A stretch of 64,000 nt of DNA, from NCBI RefSeq assembly GCF_005217615.1, contig NZ_SZNK01000001.1:577501-641500 (forward strand). Direction: 5' to 3'. The stretch is from Brevibacillus antibioticus (GTDB lineage Bacteria; Bacillota; Bacilli; Brevibacillales; Brevibacillaceae). Under the pieces are notes generated by a model, which saw nothing but the letters and a program-made list of their open reading frames with translations, ran no database searches and had not been told where the DNA came from. This document shows, in pieces, positions 26,561 to 35,838 of the stretch (the first letter of the stretch is position 1; every line of letters starts with the position of its first letter). A program made the translations under genes and the position numbers.

Positions 26561-27154
26561 ATTGTGAAGCGCTTGATCCAAAACTTTTTCTACGATGGCA
26601 GGAACCATGCGGATCGCTGCACTATCGGTTCCGTACGTCTGGCTATCCGCATAAGTACCTTCCATTAACAAGATAAGCGTATAGGCCAACTCGCATGGAT
26701 GCGCAGCGCCAAGAGCAGTCGTGCGATCCAAAAAAGCGTCGCGGATTCGTTTCTGATGGGAGCAAACCAACTCGCGAACAGGATGAACCGGATCAGGAAA
26801 CTCGACAGCTATATTGATAAAGCAACACCCGCGAAACTGTTCGTTGGTCGCGCGCTCAGCCAGATCAGCAAAAAACTGAATGAGTTGCTCTCGTGGCCGA
26901 TTAGGATGTTTCGCGATGCTCTCTTCCCACTCTTGCCAAAAAACGTCTTGCTTGCGCTTCATGTAGGCGAGAATCAGGTCCGTTTTCGAGGAAAACTGCC
27001 GGTAGACGCTCATTTTATTCATTCCAGCACGCTCGACGATGGCGTCTACACTGACGGCATGGATCCCTTCTTGATAAAACAATTCTTCCGCAGCGTTCAA
27101 GATGATCTCTTGTGCTTTTTCACGAGGCACGCGAGGCCGTTTTGCTTCCGTCAT
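26558..27154 (-). CDS. TetR-family regulator
   Basis: A 198-aa regulator with the helix-turn-helix AVSVDAIVERAGMNKMSVYR (about residues 34-53) and the following QFSSKTDLI. It is the second gene of a leftward operon, 14 bases after a luciferase-like monooxygenase, so it most likely represses that operon through the palindrome at 28237-28258. GGGGGAT precedes the ATG. Confidence 0.9.
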   Translation of the reverse strand: MTEAKRPRVPREKAQEIILNAAEELFYQEGIHAVSVDAIVERAGMNKMSVYRQFSSKTDLILAYMKRKQDVFWQEWEESIAKHPNRPREQLIQFFADLAERATNEQFRGCCFINIAVEFPDPVHPVRELVCSHQKRIRDAFLDRTTALGAAHPCELAYTLILLMEGTYADSQTYGTDSAAIRMVPAIVEKVLDQALHN

Positions 27155-27168
27155 ATACGATCCCCCAT

Positions 27169-28194
27169 TTAAGACTTCCAGACGTCGGCGACTATTTCAA
27201 AAGAGCGCATACGATCGGCATGGTGGTACATTTGCGTCGTAATCATGAGCTCATCTGTTCCTGTAGCATTGAGCAACTCTTGCAGTTTGCTTTTCACGGT
27301 AACAGGGCTGCCGATGATAGAAGAACGCAATTGTGCTTGGACAGACAGTTTTTCGAATTCGCTCCATAGCTCATCCATATTGTCCACAGGTGGTTGGATG
27401 GGTTTGAGATCGCCGCGGACGAGATTTAAGAATGCCTGATAATGGGAGGTGGCCAGTCGATTCGCGAGCTCATCCGTATCGGCAGCCATCACGTTGACGC
27501 CAACCATGGCATATGGCTGATCTAGCACTGCCGATGGACGGAAACAATGGCGATACGTCTGCAAGGCAGGCAAGGTGAAGTTCGGTGAAAAATGCCCAGC
27601 AAAAGCAAACGGCAATCCGAGCATGCCCGCCAGTCGTGCTGAGAAATCGCTGGAACCAAGCAGCCAGATCGGGATGTTCAGACCTTCGCCAGGGATAGCG
27701 CGGATGGCTGAGGCTGACTCACTTGTTCGTGGACGAAAATATTCACGCAGCTCCTCCAATAACTCCGGGAAATCCTCTCCACCAATCCGCAAATCCCGGC
27801 GTAGCGCACGTGCTGTTCGTTGGTCCGCCCCGGGTGCCCTTCCTAGACCTAAGTCGATCCGGCCTGGATAGAGGGACGCCAGTGTCCCGAATTGCTCGGC
27901 GATCACGAGCGGAGCATGATTGGGTAGCATAATGCCGCCTGAGCCTACACGGATTTTGCTGGTGCCACCGGCTATGTAACCGATGAGTACAGAGGTGGCA
28001 GAGCTGGCTACGCTGGGCATTGCGTGGTGTTCGGCGAGCCAATAACGTGTAAAGCCCCATTTTTCCACTTGTTGTGCCAGATTGAGACTGTTTTTGTACG
28101 ATTCAGCAGCGTTGCTACCCTCCGTAATGGGTGCTAAATCGAGAACGGACAATGGGATATCTCGTAGTTGCTTAGATGATATTGTATCGGACAT
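27169..28194 (-). CDS. luciferase-like FMN-dependent monooxygenase (LLM family)
   Basis: A 341-aa TIM-barrel enzyme of the bacterial luciferase group, using reduced flavin and oxygen. Recognised by [40 protein letters not shown] and [15 protein letters not shown]. Start is the ATG following AAGGAGGG; an upstream in-frame Met has no ribosome site and would lie inside the promoter/operator region. The substrate is unknown. Confidence 0.9.
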   Translation of the reverse strand: MSDTISSKQLRDIPLSVLDLAPITEGSNAAESYKNSLNLAQQVEKWGFTRYWLAEHHAMPSVASSATSVLIGYIAGGTSKIRVGSGGIMLPNHAPLVIAEQFGTLASLYPGRIDLGLGRAPGADQRTARALRRDLRIGGEDFPELLEELREYFRPRTSESASAIRAIPGEGLNIPIWLLGSSDFSARLAGMLGLPFAFAGHFSPNFTLPALQTYRHCFRPSAVLDQPYAMVGVNVMAADTDELANRLATSHYQAFLNLVRGDLKPIQPPVDNMDELWSEFEKLSVQAQLRSSIIGSPVTVKSKLQELLNATGTDELMITTQMYHHADRMRSFEIVADVWKS

Positions 28195-28236
28195 AGGATG
28201 GACCCTCCTTGTGCTTAGCGGTAGCTGGTCAGATAG

Positions 28237-28258
28237 TTTGTTACTGAGTAGTAACAAA
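28237..28258. promoter_or_regulatory. TetR operator of the monooxygenase operon
   Basis: Perfect inverted repeat TTTGTTACT-GAGT-AGTAACAAA. It lies just downstream of the -10 box of the leftward promoter, where a bound repressor would block transcription. Confidence 0.75.
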
Positions 28259-28268
28259 ACGTACTTGC

Positions 28269-28297
28269 ATCATACGGAGCAGCGGAAGGTATGTCAA
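28269..28297 (-). promoter_or_regulatory. sigma-A promoter of the monooxygenase-tetR operon
   Basis: On the minus strand: consensus TTGACA (28297-28292), a 17-base spacer and TATGAT (28274-28269). Confidence 0.85.
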
Positions 28298-28325
28298 CGC
28301 TTGGATGTGCGACCGAGCACATTGG

Positions 28326-28360
28326 GAGAAAAAGAAAGAGCCCTGACAATGCAAGGGCTC
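28326..28360 (-). terminator. terminator after map
   Basis: On the minus strand, GAGCCCT and AGGGCTC enclose a 9-base loop and are followed by TTTCTTTTT. Confidence 0.75.
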
Positions 28361-28372
28361 CTTCGTACATCC

Positions 28373-29119
28373 TTATTGTTTTGTTAAGATAACAGGTCCA
28401 TTCGTGGTAATAGCGAGGGTGTGTTCGTATTGAGCGGACAGCTTCCCGTCGCGTGTACGTGCTGTCCAACCATCTTCATCGACCGTCGCATGGTACGTCC
28501 CGATGTTTAGCATGGGCTCAATGGTAATAACCATGCCTTCTTTGAGGCGTTGTCCTCTGCCAGGAGGGCCAAAGTGAGGAACGAACGGCTCCTCATGCAT
28601 TTCCTGACCGATACCATGTCCGGTAAAATCGCGCACGACGGAATAGCCTTGTTCTTGGGCATACGTTTGGATGGCGTGGGAAATGTCGCCGATCCGATTG
28701 CCTACGACAGCTTGCTCAATACCGAGATACAACGATTTTTCAGTGACTTCTAGCAGTCTTTTCGCTTCCGGGGATACTGTTCCCACTTCATAAGACCAAG
28801 CGGAGTCAGCCAGCCAACCGTTTTTGCGAACAACCATGTCGATTGTGACGATATCGCCATCACGCAGAGGCTCTTTTTTCGGGAAGCCATGGCAGATAAC
28901 ATCATTTACTGAACCGCATGTAGCATAGGGATATCCATGAAACCCTTTTTGCTCAGGGGACGCGCCATTTTCAGCCAAAAATTCTTCTACGAATTGATCA
29001 ATCTCCCAGGTAGAAATGCCTGGACGAATCATCTTGGCAATCTCACGATGACAAGCAGCCAAAACCTTGCCTGCTGCATGCATGAGTTCAATTTCTTCAG
29101 GTGTCTTGAGGATAATCAT
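28373..29119 (-). CDS. map: methionine aminopeptidase, type I
   Basis: A 248-aa enzyme that removes the N-terminal Met from new proteins. Metal ligands are visible in VTIDMVVRKNGWLADSAW (two Asp), DFTGHGIGQEMHEEP (His) and ITIEPML (Glu), with the last Glu near YEHTLAI. Spore formers often carry more than one copy; this one lies outside the ribosomal protein cluster, so it may be the secondary enzyme. Confidence 0.95.
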   Translation of the reverse strand: MIILKTPEEIELMHAAGKVLAACHREIAKMIRPGISTWEIDQFVEEFLAENGASPEQKGFHGYPYATCGSVNDVICHGFPKKEPLRDGDIVTIDMVVRKNGWLADSAWSYEVGTVSPEAKRLLEVTEKSLYLGIEQAVVGNRIGDISHAIQTYAQEQGYSVVRDFTGHGIGQEMHEEPFVPHFGPPGRGQRLKEGMVITIEPMLNIGTYHATVDEDGWTARTRDGKLSAQYEHTLAITTNGPVILTKQ

Positions 29120-29251
29120 CGACTCTCTCCTTCTCCTCGTTAGTCAGGAACTCTCTATAGTATATAGTGTAGTCCCGTTCTGCGCCAATTGCCACACCGA
29201 AAACGGCATGGTAGGATGAGGGAGAAATAATCAACCTTGGGGGTAGGTAGC

Positions 29252-30004
29252 GTGGACAAGTTTCAAGAACATCTGGCGAACTACCAGATTCATGTAAAAG
29301 AAGACGTGGAAAAACGTATTGCCTTTATTCGTGAGCAAATTGACGGAAATGGCCTCGGCGGTGCAGTCGTCGGTATTTCTGGAGGGATTGACAGTGCCGT
29401 TACGGCAGCGCTGTGTGTGCGTGCATTAGGCTCTGAACGCGTCATTGGCGTTTGGTTGCCTGCATACTCGCAAACTGTTCATGAAACGGATTCCAAGCAA
29501 CTTGCTGAAGCGATTGGAATGAATTTGCACACGGTAGATGTAGGGCCAGCCTACGACGCTTTGGTTCCTGCTATCGAAGGTGTACTTGGGCTTGATGATA
29601 AAACAAAGGGAAATACAAAGGCTCGCTTGCGCATGACAGTTCTGTACGCCATCGCTAACCAAAAAGGATACTTGGTAGCGGATACGTGCAACCGCAGCGA
29701 GATTCATGTTGGCTATATGACAAAAGGCGGAGACGGTCTTGCTGACTTTAATCCAGTAGCTAGCCTGACGAAGCATGAGATGAGGATTCTTGCTGCTGAG
29801 CTCGGGGTGCCTGGAGAGATCATCACAAAGCCGCCTTCTGCCGATTTGTGGGAAGGGCAGACGGATGAACAGGAGATGGGCTTCACTTATGAGGATCTGG
29901 ACCGTCTGCTGATTACAGGGGAAACTCGACCGGCAGCCAAGGAACGTATTGATTACCTGCATCGAATCTCTGAGCATAAGCGCAATATCATGCCAGGCAT
30001 ATAG
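29252..30004 (+). CDS. nadE: NAD synthetase, ammonia-dependent
   Basis: A 250-aa enzyme that makes NAD from deamido-NAD, ATP and ammonia. The ATP loop GISGGIDSAVTAAL (about 37-50), the NTKARLRMTVLYAIAN segment and TCNRSEIHVGYMTKGGDG are diagnostic; there is no glutaminase domain. GTG 29252 follows GGGGGTAGG. The next gene starts two bases after the stop. Confidence 0.94.
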   Translation: MDKFQEHLANYQIHVKEDVEKRIAFIREQIDGNGLGGAVVGISGGIDSAVTAALCVRALGSERVIGVWLPAYSQTVHETDSKQLAEAIGMNLHTVDVGPAYDALVPAIEGVLGLDDKTKGNTKARLRMTVLYAIANQKGYLVADTCNRSEIHVGYMTKGGDGLADFNPVASLTKHEMRILAAELGVPGEIITKPPSADLWEGQTDEQEMGFTYEDLDRLLITGETRPAAKERIDYLHRISEHKRNIMPGI

Positions 30005-30006
30005 AT

Positions 30007-30831
30007 ATGGCACAGACCTACAAGCTGTTTACAAGCTGTTTGTGGCAAACGACCAGTGCAGTCGTCTCAACCGAGCAACGTCTCTACTTGTTTGATCCGG
30101 CCTATTTTCCCCATGAGGTAGAGGCGATTGCTGATTATGTGCAGAGTGAGAGGAATGGAAGAGAGCTCGTTCTCGTCCTGACTCACGGAGATTGGGATCA
30201 TATTGTGGGAGTCGGAAAATTTTCAGATGCCACAGTCATTGCACAAAAGGAAATCCTCACAGCTGGACGGATCGAGGCTAAGCTGAACAAGGCGAAAAAG
30301 TTTGACGAGTCGTATTACGTGGTCAGATCGTATGAAGTAGGAATGCCGAAGTTCACGAAATTTGTGGAGGATGCCCAAGAGTGGCAGGAAGTTTTTTTCC
30401 TGCCTGTACCAGGACATACACCCGATCAGATGGCGACCTTGTTCCGGGAGCAGAAGCTGCTTGTTGTCGGTGACATGCTATCCAATTTGGAGTTCCCGTT
30501 TATCGATGACAGTGGTGCCTATTTGGAGAGTCTGGAAAAGATCGAATGGTTGGTTCTTCAAGGAGAAGTGGAAGAAGTCATTCCTGGACACGGAGTACCT
30601 GCAAAAGGACGCGAGGAAATCCTGCATCGAATTGGACGGGATCGCCAATACTTGTTGGATGCACGTGCAGTTGTTTTCGAGGGTATCGCTAATAACGTAG
30701 GGGAAGAGGTACTGGGAGAGCAGTTTTCCCAACTGACGTATGATGGTGTATCGATCGATGAACATCTCCGTGTATCCCATGACCAAAACCGGGATCAACT
30801 AAGCAAGGAAGCTATTTCGCAGAAAGGTTGA
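30007..30831 (+). CDS. MBL-fold metallohydrolase
   Basis: A 274-aa hydrolase with a modified zinc motif HGDWDHIVG (Trp in place of the usual small residue), PVPGHTPDQM and VVGDMLS. It overlaps the nadE transcription unit with a two-base gap, so translation is coupled. The substrate is unknown. Confidence 0.85.
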   Translation: MAQTYKLFTSCLWQTTSAVVSTEQRLYLFDPAYFPHEVEAIADYVQSERNGRELVLVLTHGDWDHIVGVGKFSDATVIAQKEILTAGRIEAKLNKAKKFDESYYVVRSYEVGMPKFTKFVEDAQEWQEVFFLPVPGHTPDQMATLFREQKLLVVGDMLSNLEFPFIDDSGAYLESLEKIEWLVLQGEVEEVIPGHGVPAKGREEILHRIGRDRQYLLDARAVVFEGIANNVGEEVLGEQFSQLTYDGVSIDEHLRVSHDQNRDQLSKEAISQKG

Positions 30832-30895
30832 TTATTCCACGGTTTTATAAGATAATAGGGGTTACGCAAATCTTTCTAGGAAAGAGGTGGAACAG

Positions 30896-31117
30896 ATGTC
30901 TACAACTGAATTGATGCTGAGAACAAGTCTGGAAGGACGTGTGAAGCGTACGTTGCAAACGTACTTTCGTCGCCCTAACGACGTGTTGATCAAGGAAAGC
31001 CTCGGAGCGAACGGTTTGTCCCCAGAGCAAGTGGAAGTAACCGTGAAGCTCTTGAAAGAAGACAAAACTGTTGCCGAAATCATGGAGCACCTGCACGATA
31101 AAGGCTACTTTGCATAA
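30896..31117 (+). CDS. small conserved-looking protein of unknown function
   Basis: A 73-aa soluble helical protein (MSTTELMLRTSLEGRVKRTL...). ATG 30896 follows AAAGAGGTGG. No family recognised. Confidence 0.65.
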   Translation: MSTTELMLRTSLEGRVKRTLQTYFRRPNDVLIKESLGANGLSPEQVEVTVKLLKEDKTVAEIMEHLHDKGYFA

Positions 31118-31130
31118 CATTGCGAGCAAA

Positions 31131-31170
31131 AAAGACCGGACTGACATCGATTGTCGGACCGGTCTTTTTC
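31131..31170. terminator. bidirectional terminator
   Basis: Stem AAAGACCGG/CCGGTCTTT with an inner GACA/TGTC stem and a T-run on each strand, between converging genes. Confidence 0.85.
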
Positions 31171-31180
31171 GTTCGAGCAA

Positions 31181-31666
31181 TTAAGGGGGAGGACTTTCCT
31201 CAGGTAATGAGCGCCGTAATTTCTTGCGGCGATACAATTGAAGGCCAGTTAAAACGAGAAAGTAGCTCGCGAACGCGACAATCAGCCCCATAATGGCACT
31301 CCCGGTAAAATAGACAAGTCCTTTTTCTTTCACCCAGACAAGCCATTGCATCCCAGACTCGTGATGATTCAAATGCTTTTGTAACGGTTTGCCGATCAAC
31401 ACGTATCCAATATTATAATTGAAAAGAATGAAAAGCGGTAAGATGAGCTTTCCGATGACAAACGCAACCAAACCAGCAGGCAAACTGGCGCGAAATAGCT
31501 TGCAGAGTGGGAAGAGCAACAGAAACGCGATGCCAAAAGTAGGCAGGGTAATAAACTCGATGAAGATTCCGAGCGAAAATCCGCGGGCGACGAAAGCTGG
31601 AGCCCCTTTCATTCTCAGCACCTTGTAGTACTCGAATTTTAGCTTGCGATATATTTTTTTCCACAT
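31181..31666 (-). CDS. DUF2062 membrane protein
   Basis: A 161-aa protein with three hydrophobic helices and the family pattern KGAPAFVARGFSLGIFIEF. The start after GAGGGATAG is chosen; a much longer open frame continues upstream but those 118 residues look non-coding and lack a ribosome site. Function unknown; other members sit next to glycosyltransferases. Confidence 0.8.
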   Translation of the reverse strand: MWKKIYRKLKFEYYKVLRMKGAPAFVARGFSLGIFIEFITLPTFGIAFLLLFPLCKLFRASLPAGLVAFVIGKLILPLFILFNYNIGYVLIGKPLQKHLNHHESGMQWLVWVKEKGLVYFTGSAIMGLIVAFASYFLVLTGLQLYRRKKLRRSLPEESPPP

Positions 31667-31866
31667 CCGTGCTATCCCTCGTTTGTACCCAGTCATTTGT
31701 CTGTAAAATCCCCAAAGGGTCAGGCGAATGGTGAAGCTGGATTCGTTTTTCGGTTGATGTTGTAGAGTATCTCCAAGTTGGCAAAAATTAATAGTTGCCA
31801 TCCGAGCTCTTATTTGTGAATGCGCCTTTCTTTTGGCATAATGGAAGAGGGTAGCTTGCTGGAAAA

Positions 31867-32508
31867 GTGGTGACATTCGTGGAAGGTGTAATGGGAACCT
31901 TCGGTGACTATATTGCGCAATATGGGTATGGCGCCTTGTTTGGATTGTTCTTTCTAGGAATTTTGGGGATGCCCTTGCCAGAAGAAACGCTGCTTGTTTT
32001 TTCAGGATTCCTTGTTTCAACGGGAAAATTGGAATATTGGCCTACTTTTTTTGTCTGCTTTCTCGGTTCCGTTACAGCGATGACGGCAGCATACTGGATC
32101 GGCAGAACGCTAGGCTACGCTTTTCTCGAGCGATATGGGAAACGACTGGGTATGGGCTATACCGTTTACAAAAAAACAGAAGAGTGGTTTAATCGCGTCG
32201 GAAAATGGGCACTTCCGCTAGGCTATTTCATCCCTGGTGTTCGTCAGTTTACAGCCTATTTTGCCGGGATCACGCGATTGCCATTTTCGACTTTCATGCT
32301 TTATACCTATTTGGGTGGGCTGTTTTGGAGCTTGCTTTTTGTGACGCTTGGCTGGCAATTAGGAGAACGCTGGGATGAGCTGTTTGATTTGATTGCCCGT
32401 AACCTTGCGATCTTCTTTATCACTTTGCTCGCTTTGATCGCAGCCTGGTCGTATTTTAGACACAAGGCGAATGTAAAAAAGCAATTACGGAGGGATCAGA
32501 ATGAGTGA
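31867..32508 (+). CDS. DedA-family membrane protein
   Basis: A 213-aa membrane protein of the DedA/VTT superfamily; members move lipids such as undecaprenyl phosphate or phosphatidylethanolamine across the membrane. Family motifs are FLGILGMPLPEETLLVFSG and GYFIPGVRQFTAYFAGITRL, with the conserved Glu and Arg. The start is uncertain: GTG 31867, GTG 31870, GTG 31879 and ATG 31891 are all in frame. The 3' end overlaps the next gene by eight bases. Confidence 0.88.
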   Translation: MVTFVEGVMGTFGDYIAQYGYGALFGLFFLGILGMPLPEETLLVFSGFLVSTGKLEYWPTFFVCFLGSVTAMTAAYWIGRTLGYAFLERYGKRLGMGYTVYKKTEEWFNRVGKWALPLGYFIPGVRQFTAYFAGITRLPFSTFMLYTYLGGLFWSLLFVTLGWQLGERWDELFDLIARNLAIFFITLLALIAAWSYFRHKANVKKQLRRDQNE

Positions 32509-33019
32509 AGAAAACCACAACGAAAATCTATTGCCTGTGGTCCGGAAGCCAACCGAACTGGTTCCTGTAGTATTACCGGAAAAACATCAACGGTTTTATG
32601 ATAAATTGCGTGAGAAAATCGAAACGTTCATTAAAGACAAGGGAGTCAATGATTCTGTAGCCAAATTTATACTGCTTGCACCCGATTTGTTTGTTCTCTT
32701 GGCGCGCCTTATGCTAGACAAGCGCGTAGGTGTTCAATCAAAAGCGTTAGCGGGTGTAGCCGTTGCTTACTTCATTACCCCGATTGATTTTATTCCAGAG
32801 GCATTAGTGGGCGGATTCGGACTTGTGGATGACGTTATTTTGGCTGTTTATGCTTTGCGCAAGATTTTGGTGGATATCGATGAATCGATTGTACGTGAGC
32901 ATTGGAATGGCGAAGAAGACCTCTTGGTTGTCATTACGAAGGTGATTCGATCAGCGGATGATTTAGTTGGCAAGAAAATAGTGAAAAAGTTGGAAGACAC
33001 CCTGTTCCGAAAAAAATAA
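32501..33019 (+). CDS. DUF1232 (YkvA-like) protein
   Basis: A 172-aa protein carrying the DUF1232 core, KALAGVAVAYFITPIDFIPE followed by GLVDDVILAVYAL, with one or two hydrophobic stretches. It starts inside the DedA stop region, indicating translational coupling. Function unknown. Confidence 0.85.
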   Translation: MSEENHNENLLPVVRKPTELVPVVLPEKHQRFYDKLREKIETFIKDKGVNDSVAKFILLAPDLFVLLARLMLDKRVGVQSKALAGVAVAYFITPIDFIPEALVGGFGLVDDVILAVYALRKILVDIDESIVREHWNGEEDLLVVITKVIRSADDLVGKKIVKKLEDTLFRKK

Positions 33020-33038
33020 GCTAGGATGAGACGAATAG

Positions 33039-33986
33039 ATGAAATATTTATTGGACTATCAAGAGGGAGAGCGTGTTGTCGCTTTTTGCCTGATTAAAAA
33101 CAAGGAAGCAGGCGTGGCGAGTAATCAGAGTGAATACTTGAATTTGGAGCTGGGAGATCGCTCCGGTACACTCATGGCAAAGCTGTGGGATGTCAATGCA
33201 GAAATGAAGGAATGGATTAACGTCAAGTCTGTCGTGAAGATCGACGCTGCCGTCCAAATGTATCGTGGGAAAAAGCAACTGGTGATTCAACGGATCAGAC
33301 TGGCTGCCGCTTCAGACGAAGTTCAGATGGAGTCGCTCATTCCGATCTCGCCATTTCCAGTAGATGAACTGTGGACAAAGCTTACCCATGCAGTCGACAG
33401 CTTGCAGAGTGCCACGCTCAAGGCCATTATTCAAGAAGCGCTGGCAACAGAGGAGATTCAGGATCGCCTTCGTCATTATCCGGCTGGCGTTCGCATGCAC
33501 CACAACTATTATCATGGATTGCTCGAGCATATTGTCTCTCTGTTGACGGCGGCACAGAGCCTCTTGCCACTGTATCCACAGGTAGACAGGGATGTACTGA
33601 TTGCGACTTGTATCTTGCACGATATTGGAAAACTGTACGAGCTATCTGATCCTATCGCTCCGGATTACACCACGCCAGGTCAGTTAATTGGTCACCTGGT
33701 CATGGGAGTCGAGATGGTGAGCGGAATTTGCCGGAAGCTAGATATTTCGTTAGGGGACGCGGAGGTTCTGCACTTGAAGCATTGTATTTTGAGTCATCAT
33801 GGAGAGGTAGAGAACGGCTGGGGCAGTGCTGTATCTGGAAAAACGCCTACAGCTGTCATGTTCCATTACCTGGACCAGATCGACAGCAAAATGAACGCTT
33901 TGAGCCAAACACTAGCGGATATGACGGAAGAAGAGGAATGGGCGTACGCTGGCGTGCTAAGACGAAAAGTCTGGCGCGGGTATTAA
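33039..33986 (+). CDS. yhaM: 3'-5' exoribonuclease YhaM
   Basis: A 315-aa RNase. The N-terminal OB-fold (residues about 10-95, with SEYLNLELGDRSGTLMAKLW) is followed by an HD domain (YHGLLEHIVSLL, ILHDIGKLYEL, ILSHHG) that holds the metal ions. Length agrees with Bacillus YhaM, which degrades RNA from the 3' end. It ends a three-gene unit with DedA and DUF1232. Confidence 0.93.
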   Translation: MKYLLDYQEGERVVAFCLIKNKEAGVASNQSEYLNLELGDRSGTLMAKLWDVNAEMKEWINVKSVVKIDAAVQMYRGKKQLVIQRIRLAAASDEVQMESLIPISPFPVDELWTKLTHAVDSLQSATLKAIIQEALATEEIQDRLRHYPAGVRMHHNYYHGLLEHIVSLLTAAQSLLPLYPQVDRDVLIATCILHDIGKLYELSDPIAPDYTTPGQLIGHLVMGVEMVSGICRKLDISLGDAEVLHLKHCILSHHGEVENGWGSAVSGKTPTAVMFHYLDQIDSKMNALSQTLADMTEEEEWAYAGVLRRKVWRGY

Positions 33987-34002
33987 TTCAATGAACAAAA
34001 AG

Positions 34003-34039
34003 CCAACTGCTAATCAAAACGAAGCAGTTGGATTTTTTT
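34003..34039 (+). terminator. terminator after yhaM
   Basis: Perfect 9-bp stem CCAACTGCT/AGCAGTTGG, then A and seven T. Confidence 0.92.
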
Positions 34040-34109
34040 AGATAAATCAGAAACGTTTTTGCAGGAAGCTCGTCTTAACAGTAATGTCTTGAAATGAGGA
34101 GGTATTCCT

Positions 34110-35672
34110 GTGAAAAAGAGAAACAGAGCTGTCATGTTTGTGTTGGCAGTCAGCATGGTCACGACACCAGTGGCACTTCTACATCCGATATCTTCCTATG
34201 CGTATGATGGCAAATCGAGTTTGGAACCGATTGAGTTGCCAGAAGACATCGTCCATTTGTTAACAGAATTGAAGGAGGACTATGTGCCTCTCATGAAAGG
34301 CCTTCATGTGGACTCATACGGAGGGACAAGCAACTCGGGGTATGTCATTAATCTTTCGGATCGAAAGAGTGTTATTACCACGAATACGACGCTCACTGTC
34401 TCTACAAATGCAAAGGGAGATTTGACTAGTTTTGTCCTGCTTGATGTGAATCGGGACAAAACAACCAAGATCAAACAAAAGGAAGCCTATCAAAAGGCTG
34501 TGGACTTTATTCGGAATTACATAGCAGTTGACCATGTTATTTCCCCAAAAGCGATGCTTTCTTTCGATCGCGCATCTGAGCTGGATCAACTGGCGGTTGT
34601 CAGTGTCTACCCACAGTTGAACCATACATGGGTGGACAAAGAGACAGCGCGGGTCATGGTTGACGCAAAGGGTCAGGTTGTCCATTTTCAGCAAGAAAAG
34701 CTAAAGCTTCCTACCGCAGAAGAAGTAGCGGACCCAAGCAAGGCTGTACCGCTTGAAAAGGCAATGAAGGAGTGGCGAGACAAGGTATCCTTGGAATTGG
34801 TCTACGATGAGTCAGCGGGCAAGCTCGTTTACGTGCCTGACCAATTCCCAACGATAGATGCTCTGTCTGGTGAAGAAGTTCCGTCTGTGTATAAAACAGC
34901 GAATAAGGCGCTGAAAATCAAAGGAACAGCCGACATGGGTGTCTGGCGAGAGACGAAAAAAATGGAGCAGATGCTCGAGAAGGATTTTGGCCTGAAGCTA
35001 AATCAACGCACGTACAAAAATGTAAAAGAAGACAAAAAGTATAAAAACAGTGACATCGATCGCCATGAATGGAATGCGAGCTCGTATCAAAGCGCATGGA
35101 TTACGCTCGACCGTAAAACAAAATCGCCCATTGAATTCAAGCTGGACGGCCCCGTAGAAAAGGAGCTTGAGAAGCCGCTCACGCATGATGAGGCAAAAGA
35201 CATCGCTGTTCAATTTGTGGAGAAATACTTATTGTCCAAAGAACAATCTTTTTTTATAAAAGAGACGAGTCTTGTTGAAAATCTGCCGGGTTGGGCGGAT
35301 CAAAATCTGGTGCGGCCGATCAGTAGCTTTGCTTTTCACCCTGAGATTGGCGGTATCCCTACCAAGAGACCACTGTTCTACCTGGAAGTGGACGCAAAGA
35401 AGGGCAATGTAGTCTTTGTTCACGTAAATGACCTGCCGTCTATGCCTGCTACGATCAGTAAAGACGGTATTATCAAGGATGAGAAAGCAAAGGATGCGTA
35501 TGTCAAAGAAGCAAATCTGCGCTTGGCATACTGGTATCCGAGGGTAGGGACGCATTCAGCGAAACTGCCGCAGTTGGCGTATTTACCGACAACCGATGCC
35601 AAGGCGCTGCAGATCGATGCTGCAACGGGTGCAGTGGAGGAAACCTGGCTGGAATGGAAAGCGTCCCACTAA
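34110..35672 (+). CDS. secreted YcdB/YcdC-type (PepSY-like) protein
   Basis: A 520-aa exported protein with a signal peptide (residues 1-32, cut near SYAYD). It contains repeated alpha/beta units typical of YcdB/PepSY proteins: KAVDFIRNYIAVDHVI with following strands, and DEAKDIAVQFVEKYLL. PepSY-like domains may inhibit proteases. The start has GAGGAGG. Single-gene unit. Family call is from the general pattern and is moderately certain. Confidence 0.7.
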   Translation: MKKRNRAVMFVLAVSMVTTPVALLHPISSYAYDGKSSLEPIELPEDIVHLLTELKEDYVPLMKGLHVDSYGGTSNSGYVINLSDRKSVITTNTTLTVSTNAKGDLTSFVLLDVNRDKTTKIKQKEAYQKAVDFIRNYIAVDHVISPKAMLSFDRASELDQLAVVSVYPQLNHTWVDKETARVMVDAKGQVVHFQQEKLKLPTAEEVADPSKAVPLEKAMKEWRDKVSLELVYDESAGKLVYVPDQFPTIDALSGEEVPSVYKTANKALKIKGTADMGVWRETKKMEQMLEKDFGLKLNQRTYKNVKEDKKYKNSDIDRHEWNASSYQSAWITLDRKTKSPIEFKLDGPVEKELEKPLTHDEAKDIAVQFVEKYLLSKEQSFFIKETSLVENLPGWADQNLVRPISSFAFHPEIGGIPTKRPLFYLEVDAKKGNVVFVHVNDLPSMPATISKDGIIKDEKAKDAYVKEANLRLAYWYPRVGTHSAKLPQLAYLPTTDAKALQIDAATGAVEETWLEWKASH

Positions 35673-35677
35673 GCATG

Positions 35678-35714
35678 ACCCGATATGGTGTAGAAGCCAT
35701 GTCGGGTTTTCCTT
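35678..35714 (+). terminator. terminator after the YcdB-like gene
   Basis: Stem ACCCGATATGG/CCATGTCGGGT with one G-T pair, then TTTTCCTTTT. Confidence 0.8.
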
Positions 35715-35838
35715 TTCATCATTATCGGAATTCATAAACACTTCACGGCAGGTAGGATTTTTTTTCTTTTTGTAGAATATCTTCTTGATTCCCATTTGAT
35801 TTGGCAAACAATGCCGATCACGCGAAGGAGAAAGTGCA

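Noticed and set aside
31667..32020. N-terminal extension of the DUF2062 protein by 118 residues
   Set aside because: No ribosome site, composition unlike protein, and it would overlap the divergent DedA gene.
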